Part shown: positions 35,388 to 45,999 of the stretch, piece after piece
Numbering within the stretch: position 1 is the stretch's first letter
Layout: each line of letters starts with the position of its first letter
DNA from: Antedon mediterranea
Lineage: Eukaryota > Echinodermata > Crinoidea > Comatulida > Antedonidae
Assembly (NCBI RefSeq): GCF_964355755.1
Contig: NC_092679.1
Coordinates: forward strand, 10,470,932-10,534,931
Length of the DNA: 64,000 nucleotides
Reading direction: 5' to 3'
Translations under genes and position numbers: made by a program
The notes under the pieces: model-generated
Database searches by the model: none
What the model was told of the DNA's origin: nothing
The model's input: the letters and a program-made list of their open reading frames with translations, nothing else

Positions 35388-36790
35388 ATATATAAATTTA
35401 CGTAAGGGAAAAATTCGGTAAATCGCGCGTTATTTCTAGAATGTTTACTCGATGGTATATAAAGTTGGTTCGTACTTTCCGTACTGATTTTAATCACCTG
35501 ATGTAACCCTGTTTACTAATTAAATTGAGTTCGATAATTAGTTATTGACGATTAAAACGAATTTAGGTTCAACGATTTGCCCCAAATAGGGGTGTTTTTC
35601 GATGGTGGTATACACTGTCTAATGGATGTCCGCCTTGAAAAATACCCGCAGACAATAATACGAGGATGCTTCGCATTTTCCTATCTCCTCCTACGATAAT
35701 TGTTTTTAATGGCTGAAAACCGGTTGAACAGCTCGAGTATAGCATCATAATGTTGAAGACAGGCCGATTTTCTTTAAAAAATACTATTTTGATAGATTTA
35801 ATATACGTTTATACAAATGTATTGATTTGCGATGAATGGAACATTCCAATCTCTGTTCCACAAGTGTCTATTCCCTCAGGCGTCGTAAAGGCAAGTACAG
35901 GTACTGTATACTCATAACAGAAATTCGATCCATTTTTTTTTCAATCTGTGCTGCAGAGGTTGGATATAAATTTTTTTTAAACGGATAATGAGCTAGCGTT
36001 TTCACTCGCCGTATATTATGTACACATCTTTATTATTGCAGTTAAACCACCCATATCATCACCCTTCCCTCACTGGCATGAGTAGCGTTGTAAAACCAGT
36101 AGAGGATAGGCCTACGGTACATCACATGCCCTAAACGCAACTTTGGTGGGTAGGGGGTGGGTAGGGTAGGAACCAACTTAAGTATGAATTTGCTCTAAGA
36201 AACAATTGAAAACCATTAGGCCTACTAATTAAGTTGAGTTAGATAATTTAATATTTATTGACGATTAAATCGAATTTATGATTTTCGCCGAATAGAGGTG
36301 GTTTTCACAAATTGTTTTACATTATATAAACATGTCGTAGTGATGTATCGTTACATGTACTGTACTATTTCAATCGACTATGACGGTGATAGTTTCAACA
36401 AAGTATTAAATCGCAATGTTTTACTGTGTTTAGTGGTATATTATTTGTAAAACATGAAAACAATTAATATTTCGTTAATAAATGGGTAAAGAATATATTT
36501 AAAAATTGTTCCTCTTTGCACCCATCCTCTTCCCCATCCCTCAACCCAAATGTTACATACAAAACACATTTTAAGTTTATTTAAATTTGACTTAAACAAT
36601 TGGTCTCATTTTGTGACAAGTTTCTCTTTCGGAAGTAATTCTCAGGGTACTAATTTTACAGTACATAAATCACAGTGTCTATTTATTCGTTCCTGTAAAC
36701 GACATGTATTATTGTCCTGCGGTACGTATACATTTGAAATCGCCAGTTTTTTTAACGCTGAAATTATTATGTATTCGAGAACCATCTAGT
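35388..36790 (+). repeat. Interspersed repeat family copy 1 (partial tandem)
   Basis: Starts TATAAATTTACGTAAGGG and GAAAAATTCGGTAAATCGCG. The first about 460 bp are matched by 44012-44480. A block with GTTTACTAATTAAATTGAGT (about 35510) recurs within the same copy near 36225 in diverged form, so it is a partial tandem. The end region (36400-36789: CACCCATCCTCTTCCCC, GTATTCGAGAACCATCTAG) matches the 16.0-16.3 kb repeat in reverse. Followed by (AAT)n at 36790-36812. Noncoding. Confidence 0.65.
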
Positions 36791-36814
36791 AATAATAATA
36801 ATAATAATAATAGG

Positions 36815-37195
36815 AGAACAATTTTTTTCTGAATGCATTACTTTAAATATTAATAACTTTTATTCAACTAAATACAACAAATACAAATGCTAGGCCTAGA
36901 CTACCAGGTTATTAGTGTAGAATTAACTATCTGCCCTTCGCACCTGCCCTTCGCACTTGAAGAATTACTGCAGAAATGCGTCAAGCTCGGGTGCTGTAAA
37001 TTTCAATAATATTAGACCTTACCTCACACACAATGCAAAATCGATAGTGTGTAATAAATAAATAAATTGCACACATAATTTGGAAAGTAAGAATTTGTAG
37101 AATGTAAGCTGTCTGCGAGTACATAATATAAAGAATTGTCAACGTTTTTGTTGCAGGAGTGAATCATTTAAAAGTTTATTTTTATGGGGCAGTGT
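36815..37195. other. No gene recognised
   Basis: A+T-rich spacer. A short direct repeat CTGCCCTTCGCAC occurs twice near 36930-36955. Confidence 0.4.
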
Positions 37196-37199
37196 CACA

Positions 37200-37360
37200 A
37201 CCGCCGGCTAATGTAGAAAACGCCCTAATGTCGAAACAACCGTTAATGTAGAACAATTCATCGCTAATGTAGTAAAACCTCCAGCTAATGTACTGTAGAA
37301 ACACCAACAGCTTATGTAGTAAATAAAAAATCAACACCAGCTAATGTAGAACTGCCAGAG
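37200..37360 (-). repeat. Minisatellite of CTAATGTAG units (reverse of the 18.8 kb family)
   Basis: About seven imperfect units with CGGCTAATGTAGAAAACG, CGCTAATGTAGTAAAACC, CAGCTAATGTA and CAGCTTATGTAGTAAA. These are reverse complements of the units at 18770-18945. Period 21-33 bp. Confidence 0.75.
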
Positions 37361-37369
37361 GTTTGATTT

Positions 37370-38325
37370 AGTAGATAAACTTTTTGGACAATTTTGTTTA
37401 ACAATGTTCCTATATTTACAATACATCTCTCAACAGTGATTATAATTCCTATCCAGTTGATATTTTTTAAGCTATTTGTCCCGTTCTTTAATGTCAGACA
37501 AGATTTCAACTGACATCCAGGGTTCTGTTGTCTTATCCTTACTTTCCTTATTGGTGCAACAAAATCTATTATGAAATGTACACCACTTATCGTCGACTTC
37601 ATTTTTTCCTACACAACATTAAAATGATCTGAGTTATAGTTTTTTGTTGATCGTATTAAGACTTCATTATGTTTATTACATTTTATGTGTTTCTTTTTCC
37701 TATATTCTATATTACCACTCTAACTGATAATACCTGGCTTATTACACAATATTAATATTATTACACGAGTATGTATCTATCATTTGCACAAGGCCAAAGG
37801 TCTTTAGAAATTTCTGGTATTTTGTGTGTTTGAGATGATCAACAAAGATGAGATTCCCTACGATATAGATTTCATTATTCATGACATCTTCAAAGTTATC
37901 CAAAAGAAACCGTAACCAGTTTTCTGAGACCTGTAGCTACAGGCAATAATGATAGGCTTTGTGTGAGGAAGAGTTACTTCTAACCAAGCAATCTCAAGTT
38001 GTGGTAATTCCAAATCTATCCGAGTAGTCCAAGTCAAATTAGAGTTAACATAGATACAGGAACCACCACCACCATGCCTATCGCGATCCTTAGGATGTAG
38101 ATAGTATCCAGGGATTTCCACTTATTTGTTGCTGATCGTGGCGTCGAACCATGTTTCTGTGTCTGCTATTATAATCGGACTGCATTGTTTTGCTATTAAT
38201 CGCAGTTAGGGTAGTTTGGAAGATACTGATAAGGAGTGAGCATTTAAGTGAAGCGTGTAGACAACTAAATACAGATTCTGCGTTGATGATGAATCTGGAA
38301 ATGGTGGAAACCATTCTGTATCTTA
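37370..38325 (-). mobile_element. LINE endonuclease-domain fragment (minus)
   Basis: Minus-strand reading from 38325 down to 37370. In order: HRNMVRRHDQQQIS (a shifted form of an 'ETWLD-IS' block), EIPGYYLHPKDRDRHGGGG with SCIYVNSNL (38121-38030), LEIAWLEVTLPHTKPIIIAC (about 38000-37940), NWLRFLLDNF and an FLKTFGLVQMIDTYS block (about 37910-37760), then VDFVAPIRKVRIRQQNPG (about 37570-37515). This is the N-terminal endonuclease half of a CR1/Jockey-type ORF2. RT absent; several stops. Ends at the CTAATGTAG minisatellite. Confidence 0.75.
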
Positions 38326-38332
38326 ACTCAAA

Positions 38333-38435
38333 GGCTGATATATTAAATAGTTCGTTTAAGGCCTAGGATCTTGCGTGAATTATCTCTTGAGTTTAGTGAA
38401 CCCCTAGCTGATATATTAAATAGTTCGTTTAAGGA
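38333..38435 (+). repeat. 28-bp exact direct repeat
   Basis: The 28-base segment beginning GCTGATATATTAAATAGTTC and ending GTTTAAGG occurs at 38333-38361 and again about 74 bp downstream (38407-38435), with no mismatch visible. Confidence 0.7.
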
Positions 38436-38439
38436 ATGT

Positions 38440-39355
38440 AAACTTTCATTGCAGTGGATTGGATTGCAGGATTAGTCAAAGGTGGGGGGCGGTGGTGTTT
38501 TTACCAGACCCGAGAGATTGAGTACATGAGCCAACTTCTCCTAGATGGTCGGATACTCTTGCACATCAGATTAATTAATTAATGTAGAGCACGCTAGGGA
38601 TCAGAAAAACGAACATACTCTTAGGCCTAAGCGTTCTATATTTTATAATTGATGCTGAAATTTGTTTCATAATTATGATTTTCCAAATGAATTAAAATTA
38701 AAAAGAATGCTAGAAATAAATAAAACATATTATTATTGTATATTTCTTTTTCAATTTTTTTTAAATTTTTTAAAAGCTATTCTTGACTAGGCTAATCAGA
38801 ATCTATTGTGAATGATAGCAGAGGAAGTGCCGATGGATGCTGTTATAAACAAGGCAACTTGCATTACTACACCTGTCTTCTAACAAGCAAATCTGCTGCA
38901 CATTTAATTTACCAATTAACCAGGAAAACATTTAAATACAACCACATCTTTGTTGTTGTGTAAATCAATAAATTCAAGTTGTTTTCTCCAATCTTCTTTA
39001 TAAAACTAAAACAAATCCATACTTATTAGAAAATTTGACCAGGAAGAAGTCAATAGATAAAGTTTAAAAACACCTGTTTTAAAACCGTGAGAAATATTCT
39101 GAGAATCCACTATTGTCATACTCACAATTTAACATTAACTTTCAGCCATGTCTAGTAGATGCTTACTAAATTCAGATTTAAGTTGTTTGTAGGCCTGACA
39201 AACTTAACACCTTCACAGACTGTCTGACAAATTATAGGTGTTATATTGATTTTTGTTTATGAACAAGCATGTGAAACTTTAATAATCGTGTTTAAAAAAA
39301 TAAATATAATTTAATGCAAATTTGTGCAAAAATATTCCTATGGCCGGTTACCCCC
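38440..39355. other. No gene recognised
   Basis: A+T-rich noncoding DNA with no recognisable feature. Confidence 0.4.
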
Positions 39356-39356
39356 A

Positions 39357-39460
39357 TTTTTAGTCGCGTGGACGCGACTCTATAGTTCACTATGTCGGTC
39401 TGTCGGTCTGTTGGTCTGTCTGTCGGTCCGGTATCACTATGCGTGTTAGCACGCGACTTA
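39357..39460 (-). mobile_element. (CCGA)n foldback element, short form (inverted)
   Basis: In reverse orientation to the other copies: T-run, AGTCGCG-TGGA-CGCGACT (39362-39379), CTATAGTTCACTATG, a (TCGG/TCTG)n run, GTCCGGTATCACTATGCG, and GTG-TTAG-CACGCGACT ending at 39458. The AGTCGCG at one end and CGCGACT at the other make it self-complementary at its termini. Confidence 0.75.
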
Positions 39461-40930
39461 TGGCTGTTGGCCTTGTTTAAAATTAATTATGGAAGCTGAT
39501 GTAAAATTTGTACCTACCAGTAGTTCTGACGTCATCATATGGCCACTCAAGTTTTATTGAATTTTTTTAACCAATAGGCCTAAAGTGTGCATGATCAGTC
39601 ATTACCAAACAACTAGATGCCCAATCACAATGCAACAGTTTGTCCTTCAGCTCATAGGTTAAGAATTATCGCATTTATCAAATAATTATCCGATTTGGTA
39701 AATGAGATAATTATCGGTTAATTTTTCTCGAGTGGAATCGGTTAAACCACAGGTAGTTTATCGGTTAATGTTTGGATGCGGAGCACGGCCATATATAATG
39801 TTCATTTGAGATAATATACTCTATATAGACTGTTTTTAAAAATTTCACATAATCAATACTAGGCCTACAGCAAATATATATTAGATTTTAGGTTTTGTCA
39901 ACGAAAATGATAAAAAAAAAAAACAATCAACAAACCATTCTATCACAAAGAACATCAATTGATGCTCCTTATTTGCCATGATGTACTTTTTATGAAATAG
40001 TTTATCTTAAAAAAACATCCATGGAAGGTAATCATTTATGTTAATAGGTGAATTGCAAGCAGAGTCTGTAAACCTTTTATCAATGTTGCTAAATGAACTG
40101 CCCTTGCATTCACATAGGAGACCTTTAAATTGTAAATAAGAGAAAATAATTGTAGTACTGTACAGTCACATATGTAAGGACAAGCCATTTTGAAATTCAA
40201 AATGTCGACTGAAGGGATAGTTAAAACAAATGGCACCTAACTGTTGTCATCCATGGTATCATCGGAAAGGGAATTAGTAGAGGAGGAAATGGGGATTCCC
40301 ATGAAACCTCTGAGGTATATTTTTAATGTGGTTTTTTTATAATTCCAAGTACCGTTGTCTATAGTAACCAGTTGTTAACATTTTCAAATCGTGTCCCATA
40401 GGGGTTTTTTTACCCAAATAGTCGGCCATGTTGGTTTTGACAAAGTAACAATGTTTTCGCATTTCTCAGGAACCAGAGGTCGTATGAATATAATTTTGAT
40501 ACCAAAGTACTCAGAATATGTATGTTTGTATATGCTCTTATGAAAGTTTTTCGTATAAAATTATGGAAGTAGGATTTTTTACATATGACCTTGTTTTTAT
40601 ATGTAGTCCATATCTCAAAAACCGGTTGTCATAGAAACTTTATTTTAGTCTCAAATTATGCAGAAAACCAACATTTATATTTATGGTAAGGCAAAAATTA
40701 CCAAAAATGATATTTATGGCCTTTGAAATAATTTCATTAGGCCTAAACTGACCGGAAGTAGGACCTTTGACCTATGACCTCACTTTTAAATAATGTCATC
40801 TCAAAAACCGGTTGTCATAGAAACCGTGCTCCGCGCGTGTTTTCTGCCTTAATATGTGGTTATATACTAATTCGCATAGGAGGTGTAGGTATAATAAAAG
40901 CGGGCGCTTCCCTGAGAAAATTATTCTGAC
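39460..40930. repeat. Noncoding, with 'aaaaaccggttgtcatagaaac' repeats
   Basis: No gene recognised. ATCTCAAAAACCGGTTGTCA occurs at about 40612 and 40797, with related flanks (CTATGACCT..., GGACCTTTGACC), marking degenerate units of about 185 bp. GATAATTATC(C/G)G motifs lie near 39690-39720. The minus frame at 40036-40236 has no recognisable motif. Confidence 0.45.
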
Positions 40931-41330
40931 AAATTATTTTTTTTTAAATTGTTCAAATTCATTCCTCTTAATTTCTCTACGATTAGATGTGGCTGTAACG
41001 TATTGAACGCGCTACTAAAGTCTACGAAAAGAGAAAGTGCTCATCAAGATACATAATGGAGAAATGTGCTCACTGCATCATCAAGCCCACGTCCTCCCCT
41101 GTATACAAACTGGAGAGGGTTGGACAATATAATCTTCCTTCGAAAGATACGCTTTAATCTTTCCAGACATTTCATTACTGTTGAAGTGAGGGCCACCGGT
41201 CTATAATCATTTAGGGTACTGATAGTCTTACCCTTCGGTAGAGGGATAACGTGAGCTCTTTTCCATAACTGTGGAATGGCCCCCGTGTATATCGATGTCT
41301 GAAAAATCGTGGTAAATACGGGTTAGTTAA
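40930..41330 (-). mobile_element. LINE RT fragment (minus), Rex1/Babar-like
   Basis: On the minus strand, across frames: IYTGAIPQLWKRAHVIPLPK then GKTISTLNDYRPVALTSTVM (about 41300-41180), KCLERLK, NPLQFVYRGGRGLDDAV (about 41115-41065), and LFVDFSSAFNTLQP (about 41030-40985). 'YRPVALTS-MKC-ER', 'LQF-YR-R-DDA' and 'FVDFSSAFNT' are the finger/palm blocks of a Rex1/Babar-type RT. Frameshifted and truncated on both sides. Confidence 0.7.
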
Positions 41331-41371
41331 TCAGAACGAACAGAGTTTAATTACTCCCCAGTGGGCACAGA

Positions 41372-42865
41372 ACATAATTTCAATATTGAATCAACGTTAA
41401 TATTTAGTTGTGTTGAAATGATTTTAACAGCGTATTCTAAACGTTGATTCAACGTTGAAATAACATTGTCTTTCTAACTAACCTTTTACGTTTATTTATC
41501 AATGTTAATTTGAAATAATGTTACAATTTAGTTGAAATTTTTGTTTAAGATAACAACACGTTTTCAACGTTGACAAAAAGGTTGAAGTTATGTAGTGTTT
41601 TTAACCAACTAATATGTTAGTTTATCAGTGTTATTTTAACGTTAATTTAACGTTGAAATCCAGTTGACAATTTTGGTTAAAATGACAATAATTGTTCAGC
41701 GTTTAAAAAAGTTTGAAATTATGTAGTGTTTTTAACCAATCATTACGTTTGTTCATCAATCTTTTTTTAACTTTAATTTAACGTTGACAATTTTTATAAA
41801 AATGGCAACATGTTTTCAACATTGAAAAACAGTTGAAATTATGTTGTTGTTTCAACAAATGATTATGTTTGTTTATCAATGTTATTTCAACGTTAATTTA
41901 ACGTTGAAACCTTGTTGACAAGTTTGGTTAAAATGACAATATTTTTTCAACATTGAAAAAAGGTTGAAATTATGTAGTGTTTTTTACCAATCTTTACGTT
42001 TGTTTATCAATCTTATTTTACAGTTGACAATTTTGGTAAAAATGGCAACATGTTTTCAACATTGAAAAACAGTTGAAATTATGTTGTGGTTTTAACAAAT
42101 GATTAGGTTTGTTTATCAGCCTTATTTCAACGTTAATTTAACCTTAAAATCCAGTTGACATTTTTGGTTAAAATGACGACATGTTGTCAACATTGAATAA
42201 TGGTTGAAATTAATACGTTTTTTTGTCAATGTTATCTCAACATTAATTTAAAGTAATTTAATTTAAATTTAGTTAACATGACAATATGTTTTTATCATTA
42301 AATAAACGTTGAAATTATGTTGAAATTATGTAGAGCTTTTAACCAATCATTATGTTTGTTTAACAATGTTCTTTCAATGTTAATTTAACGTTAACAATTC
42401 TGGTTAAAATTACAACATGTTTTCAACATTGTAAAACATTTGAAATTATATTTTTCCTTCAACCAATTAATTCGGTTAAAATTACAACATGTTTTTATCA
42501 TTAAATAAAATTTGAAATTATGCAGTGCTTTTAACCAATTATTATTTTTGTTTATCAATATTATTTCAATGTTAATTTAACGTTGAAATGCAGTTGACAA
42601 TTTTGGTTAAAATGAAAGCATGTTTTCAACATTATAAAACAGTTGAAATTATGTTGTAGTTTTAACAAATTATTAGTATTAATATTAGGTTTGTTTATCA
42701 TTTTTATTCCTACGTTAATTTAACATTAAAATCCAGTTGGCATTTTTTATTTAAACGGCAACATGTTTTCAACATTGAATAACGGTTGAAATTGTGTTTT
42801 AAACTAATTATTACGTTTTTTTATTAACATTATTTCAACGTTAAATTAACGTTAAAATCCAGTAA
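41372..42865. repeat. AACGTT-rich satellite, period about 131 bp, about 11 units
   Basis: Repeats of TTCAACGTTAATTTAACGTT, CCAGTTGACAATTTTGGTTA, AACATGTTTTCAACATTG, GTTGAAATTATGTAGTG, TTTTAACCAATCATTACG and TTTGTTTATCAATGTTAT. The GTTGACA landmark lies at about 41663, 41783, 41914, 42023, 42154, 42272, 42389, 42593 and 42735. Spacings cluster near 109, 120, 131 and 142 bp, apparently stepping by about 11 bp. Units are diverged by substitution and indel. AACGTT and TTCAACGTTGAA are palindromic. No coding frame survives. Confidence 0.85.
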
Positions 42866-44010
42866 AAAGCATCAAGAATTCATGTTATATGCACGCCCTC
42901 TATAGTGTATGCCTTAACCTGATGGGGGAAAATAATGCGATCGGCGGCAATATCCATTTTTATGACGTTGTAAATAGTGACATTAAAAAGAATTACCTCT
43001 ACCCCAAAATTGTCAAATATATGAAATTAAATGGGTTTTAAAAATGCGTTAAAAACCACCTCGCAAATGAGGATATTAAATGTTAACATCCATTTTTCAG
43101 TCTCACCGGATATACAGGTAAGTCATGTCAAATTCTTTAATTTATCCCACGCAATTTCAAACAACAGGGCTGAATAATATATATACATAGTAGGCCTAAT
43201 CATTAAAAACAGAAACAATCAAATCACATTTAACTATGATTATTATGTACTTTTAGAATAAGATTGGCAACCGATATAAACGTTTAACTCTTTTTTGAAA
43301 CCCATATTTTAAGTAGGCCTATATTACTATTCACTTCAGTCATCAAGTAATGCATTTCTATCATCAGGTAATGTTTTATTTTGTACCGGTAATTATTAAC
43401 GGCTGAAATAAAGCACCCAACCGAGAATAATAATATAATTTTAGATATTTGTCCAAACAATTTTAATTAGAATCGTTAATAACTAATTTAAGATAATTAC
43501 TTCACGTGTAAATATTGCCTACATGAAACTGATGATATTGTATTTTTTCGCTGTGTGATACCCATTATACACTTTAAATCATACCGCTCAACCTTTGGTA
43601 CACCCACGGTTTGCAACATTTAATATTTCATATTTAGTACTATTAACGAACCCTGGTTAACCACAATAAAAACCTTGCAGGCTTTTAAAAAATAAATTTA
43701 GAACAGCCTAAAATAGGCCAATCTTCCGGTGTAACATGCTGAGGTCTACATCAATATAACATGTGCGCAGCAGAAATACAAAACCGTATAGCAATTAATT
43801 TCTGTGGCGATCACAGAACTCTGTGCCCAATAAACCCCAACAAAATACTGCGGAAACAATAAGAAGGTCTATCAGTTATTCTCCATGAATAGACTGTTAT
43901 TTAAAATTATTCCAAACAATTAACTGGCAAAATTAATTGCAAATACCGGTAACAGTTTAATAATTATTATGTAAAAGAACATATATATTTCTCTTGCATA
44001 AACCATCATC
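42866..44010. other. No gene recognised
   Basis: A+T-rich noncoding DNA. Isolated splice-like signals near 43100-43130 do not define a plausible exon. Confidence 0.4.
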
Positions 44011-44011
44011 T

Positions 44012-44625
44012 AATATAAATTTACGCAAGGAAAAAATTCGGTAAATCGCGCGTTACTTCCTTACTGGTATATAAAGTTGGTTCGTACTTTCGGTACTGAT
44101 TTTAACCACCTGATGTAACCCTGTTTACTAATAAAATTGAGTTAGAAAATTAGTTATTGACAATTAAAGCGAATTTAGGTTCTATTTTAGGTTCCCCTAT
44201 TTTCCCCAACTAGTGGTGTTTTCCGATCGCGGTATACACTGTCTAATAGATGTCCATCTTGAAAAATACCCGCACACAATAATACGAGGATGCTTCGCAT
44301 TTACCTCTCCTTCTACGATCATTGTTTTTATTAGCTGAAAACTGGTTGAACAGCTCGAATACAGCATCATAATGTTGAAGACGATTTTCTTTTTAAAGAA
44401 AATACTCTTTTGATTTAGGATTTAATATACGTTTATACAAATGTATTGATTTGCGATGAATGGAACATTCCAATATAACTTTATTACTGACAATTCCACT
44501 TTGTATCCATCCTCTTCCCCCATCCCCCAACCCTAATGTTACATGCAAAACACAAATTAGGTTTGTTTAAATGAGTCCAAATCAAAAATGTGGCCTCATT
44601 TTGTGACAAGTTTTTTATCATTTAA
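44012..44625 (+). repeat. Interspersed repeat family copy 2 (deletion form)
   Basis: The first 470 bp match 35388-35845 closely (TTACGCAAGGAAAAAATTCG; GCGCGTTA; GATGTAACCCTGTTTACTAA). It then jumps to the end block (GTATCCATCCTCTTCCCCC through TTTTGTGACAAGTTTTT), corresponding to about 36510-36620, so it lacks about 620 bp of copy 1. Confidence 0.65.
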
Positions 44626-44629
44626 TTTA

Positions 44630-45185
44630 ATTAATGGACTAGAAACGTGAATTTGAGTACAATTTTACTTTGAAGTAAACACCATACCCTACACTCTCTT
44701 AAATATAAAAATAAATCCATATCAGGTGCTTTTGATTGATTGATTGTTATTCGTTGGTTAGTCTGGGCCAAATTTTGACTTAAAATAATGGAAAAAGAAG
44801 AAGAAGTCATTATTAATATATTTATAAGGACAATAAAATTTAGGCCTAAACGTATAATTCCAATGTTGTCGATAAACTGCGGAAATCTGCAGTTTCTTGT
44901 CTCCTTTCTCAACGCCTTTTCCCTTTTGGCAAGCTGCTTGTTTATTTTTTGTTTTTGTAATATGTATAATTGTGAAAGAGATAATTTAGAGGGTTAGGCT
45001 TAATATTTTTTTATGTGTTTTTTACATTTAAGTGACATTTATGGGCCTGGTTTCGCCTAGAGACAACAAATAGTCGGCAGTTTATTGTCTTTATTGTATA
45101 GTAGTGCGAGATAATATTCTGCATAAATGCAGTTTCGTATATGAAAATTAGGTCCATTAATCACGTTGAAATGTTAAGTTCGTTT
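44630..45185. other. No gene recognised
   Basis: Two overlapping opposite-strand open frames (44631-44912 minus, 44788-44997 plus) have no known motif. No other feature. Confidence 0.35.
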
Positions 45186-45189
45186 TTGG

Positions 45190-45998
45190 TCTATATTTAA
45201 ACAAATCGGATTTCTCCTATTGGACATTTTTTTTTGGCACAGCACTTCTCTATTCGGGAGAAAGTTTCTCCATTCTGGATAAATCGTAGGTTTCTTTATA
45301 TTGGACAGTTTTTATATTTTGGACACTACACTTTTCCCTATTTTGGACAAATCGGATTTCTCTATATTGGACACAGCACTTCTCTATATTCTTGACAAAA
45401 ATTTCGTCATTTTGGACAAATCGGATTTCTCTATATTGAACAGTTTCTCTATTTTGGACACTGCACTTCTCTATTTTGGACAGAAATGTCCCAATTTTGG
45501 AAATCGGATTTCTCTATATTGGACAGCTTCTCTATTTTGGACACTGCACTTCTCTATTCTGGACAGAAATGTCCCCAGTTAGATCAAGACACAACTTTGC
45601 GCTGAGCTGCATTATTATTATGAGTATGTTTCCATGCGTGATCCAAAAAACGACTGGGGTAATAATGTACAGCGCATTGAGAGGTTGCTTATATGCACTA
45701 TATAATAATGAACTACAGTATTATTATTATTATTAGTGTTATTATTATTATTATTGTTGTTATTATTATTATTATTATTTTGGACAAATCGGATTATTGG
45801 ACAGTTTTGGACACAGCACTTCTCTATTCTGGACAGAAATTTCCCTATTCTGGACAAATCGGATTTCTTTATAGATGTATGGACACTTCTCTATTTTAAA
45901 CACGATATAGCGCCATCTATCGCTTTTGTCGTTATTCTGGACAAAAAAATCCCTATTTTGGACACAAATTCCTCTATTTTGGACAAAATTCACCAACC
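45190..45998. repeat. Minisatellite of TCTCTATTTTGGACA units, interrupted
   Basis: Basic unit about 15-17 bp, TCTCTATTTTGGACA(C/G). Variants line up into a higher-order unit of about 95 bp: GGACAAATCGGATTTCTCT, ATATTGGACAGTTTCTCT, ATTTTGGACACTGCACTTCT, ATTTTGGACAGAAATGTCCC. The array runs about 45190-45580 and 45778-45998. A foreign segment of about 200 bp separates the halves. Both strands have open frames (for example repeats of SILDTALLY, or VQNRE on the minus strand) produced by the periodicity. There is no sign these are real proteins. Confidence 0.85.
45580..45778 (+). mobile_element. L2-type LINE/SINE 3' tail inserted in the minisatellite
   Basis: About 200 bp between the two halves of the TTTTGGACA array. 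It ends GTACAGCGCATTGAGAGG, CACTATATAATAATGAAC, and a (TTA)n run with variants at 45719-45778. This is the typical 3' terminus of L2/CR1 elements. It is 5'-truncated with no coding part. Confidence 0.65.
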
Positions 45999-45999
45999 C

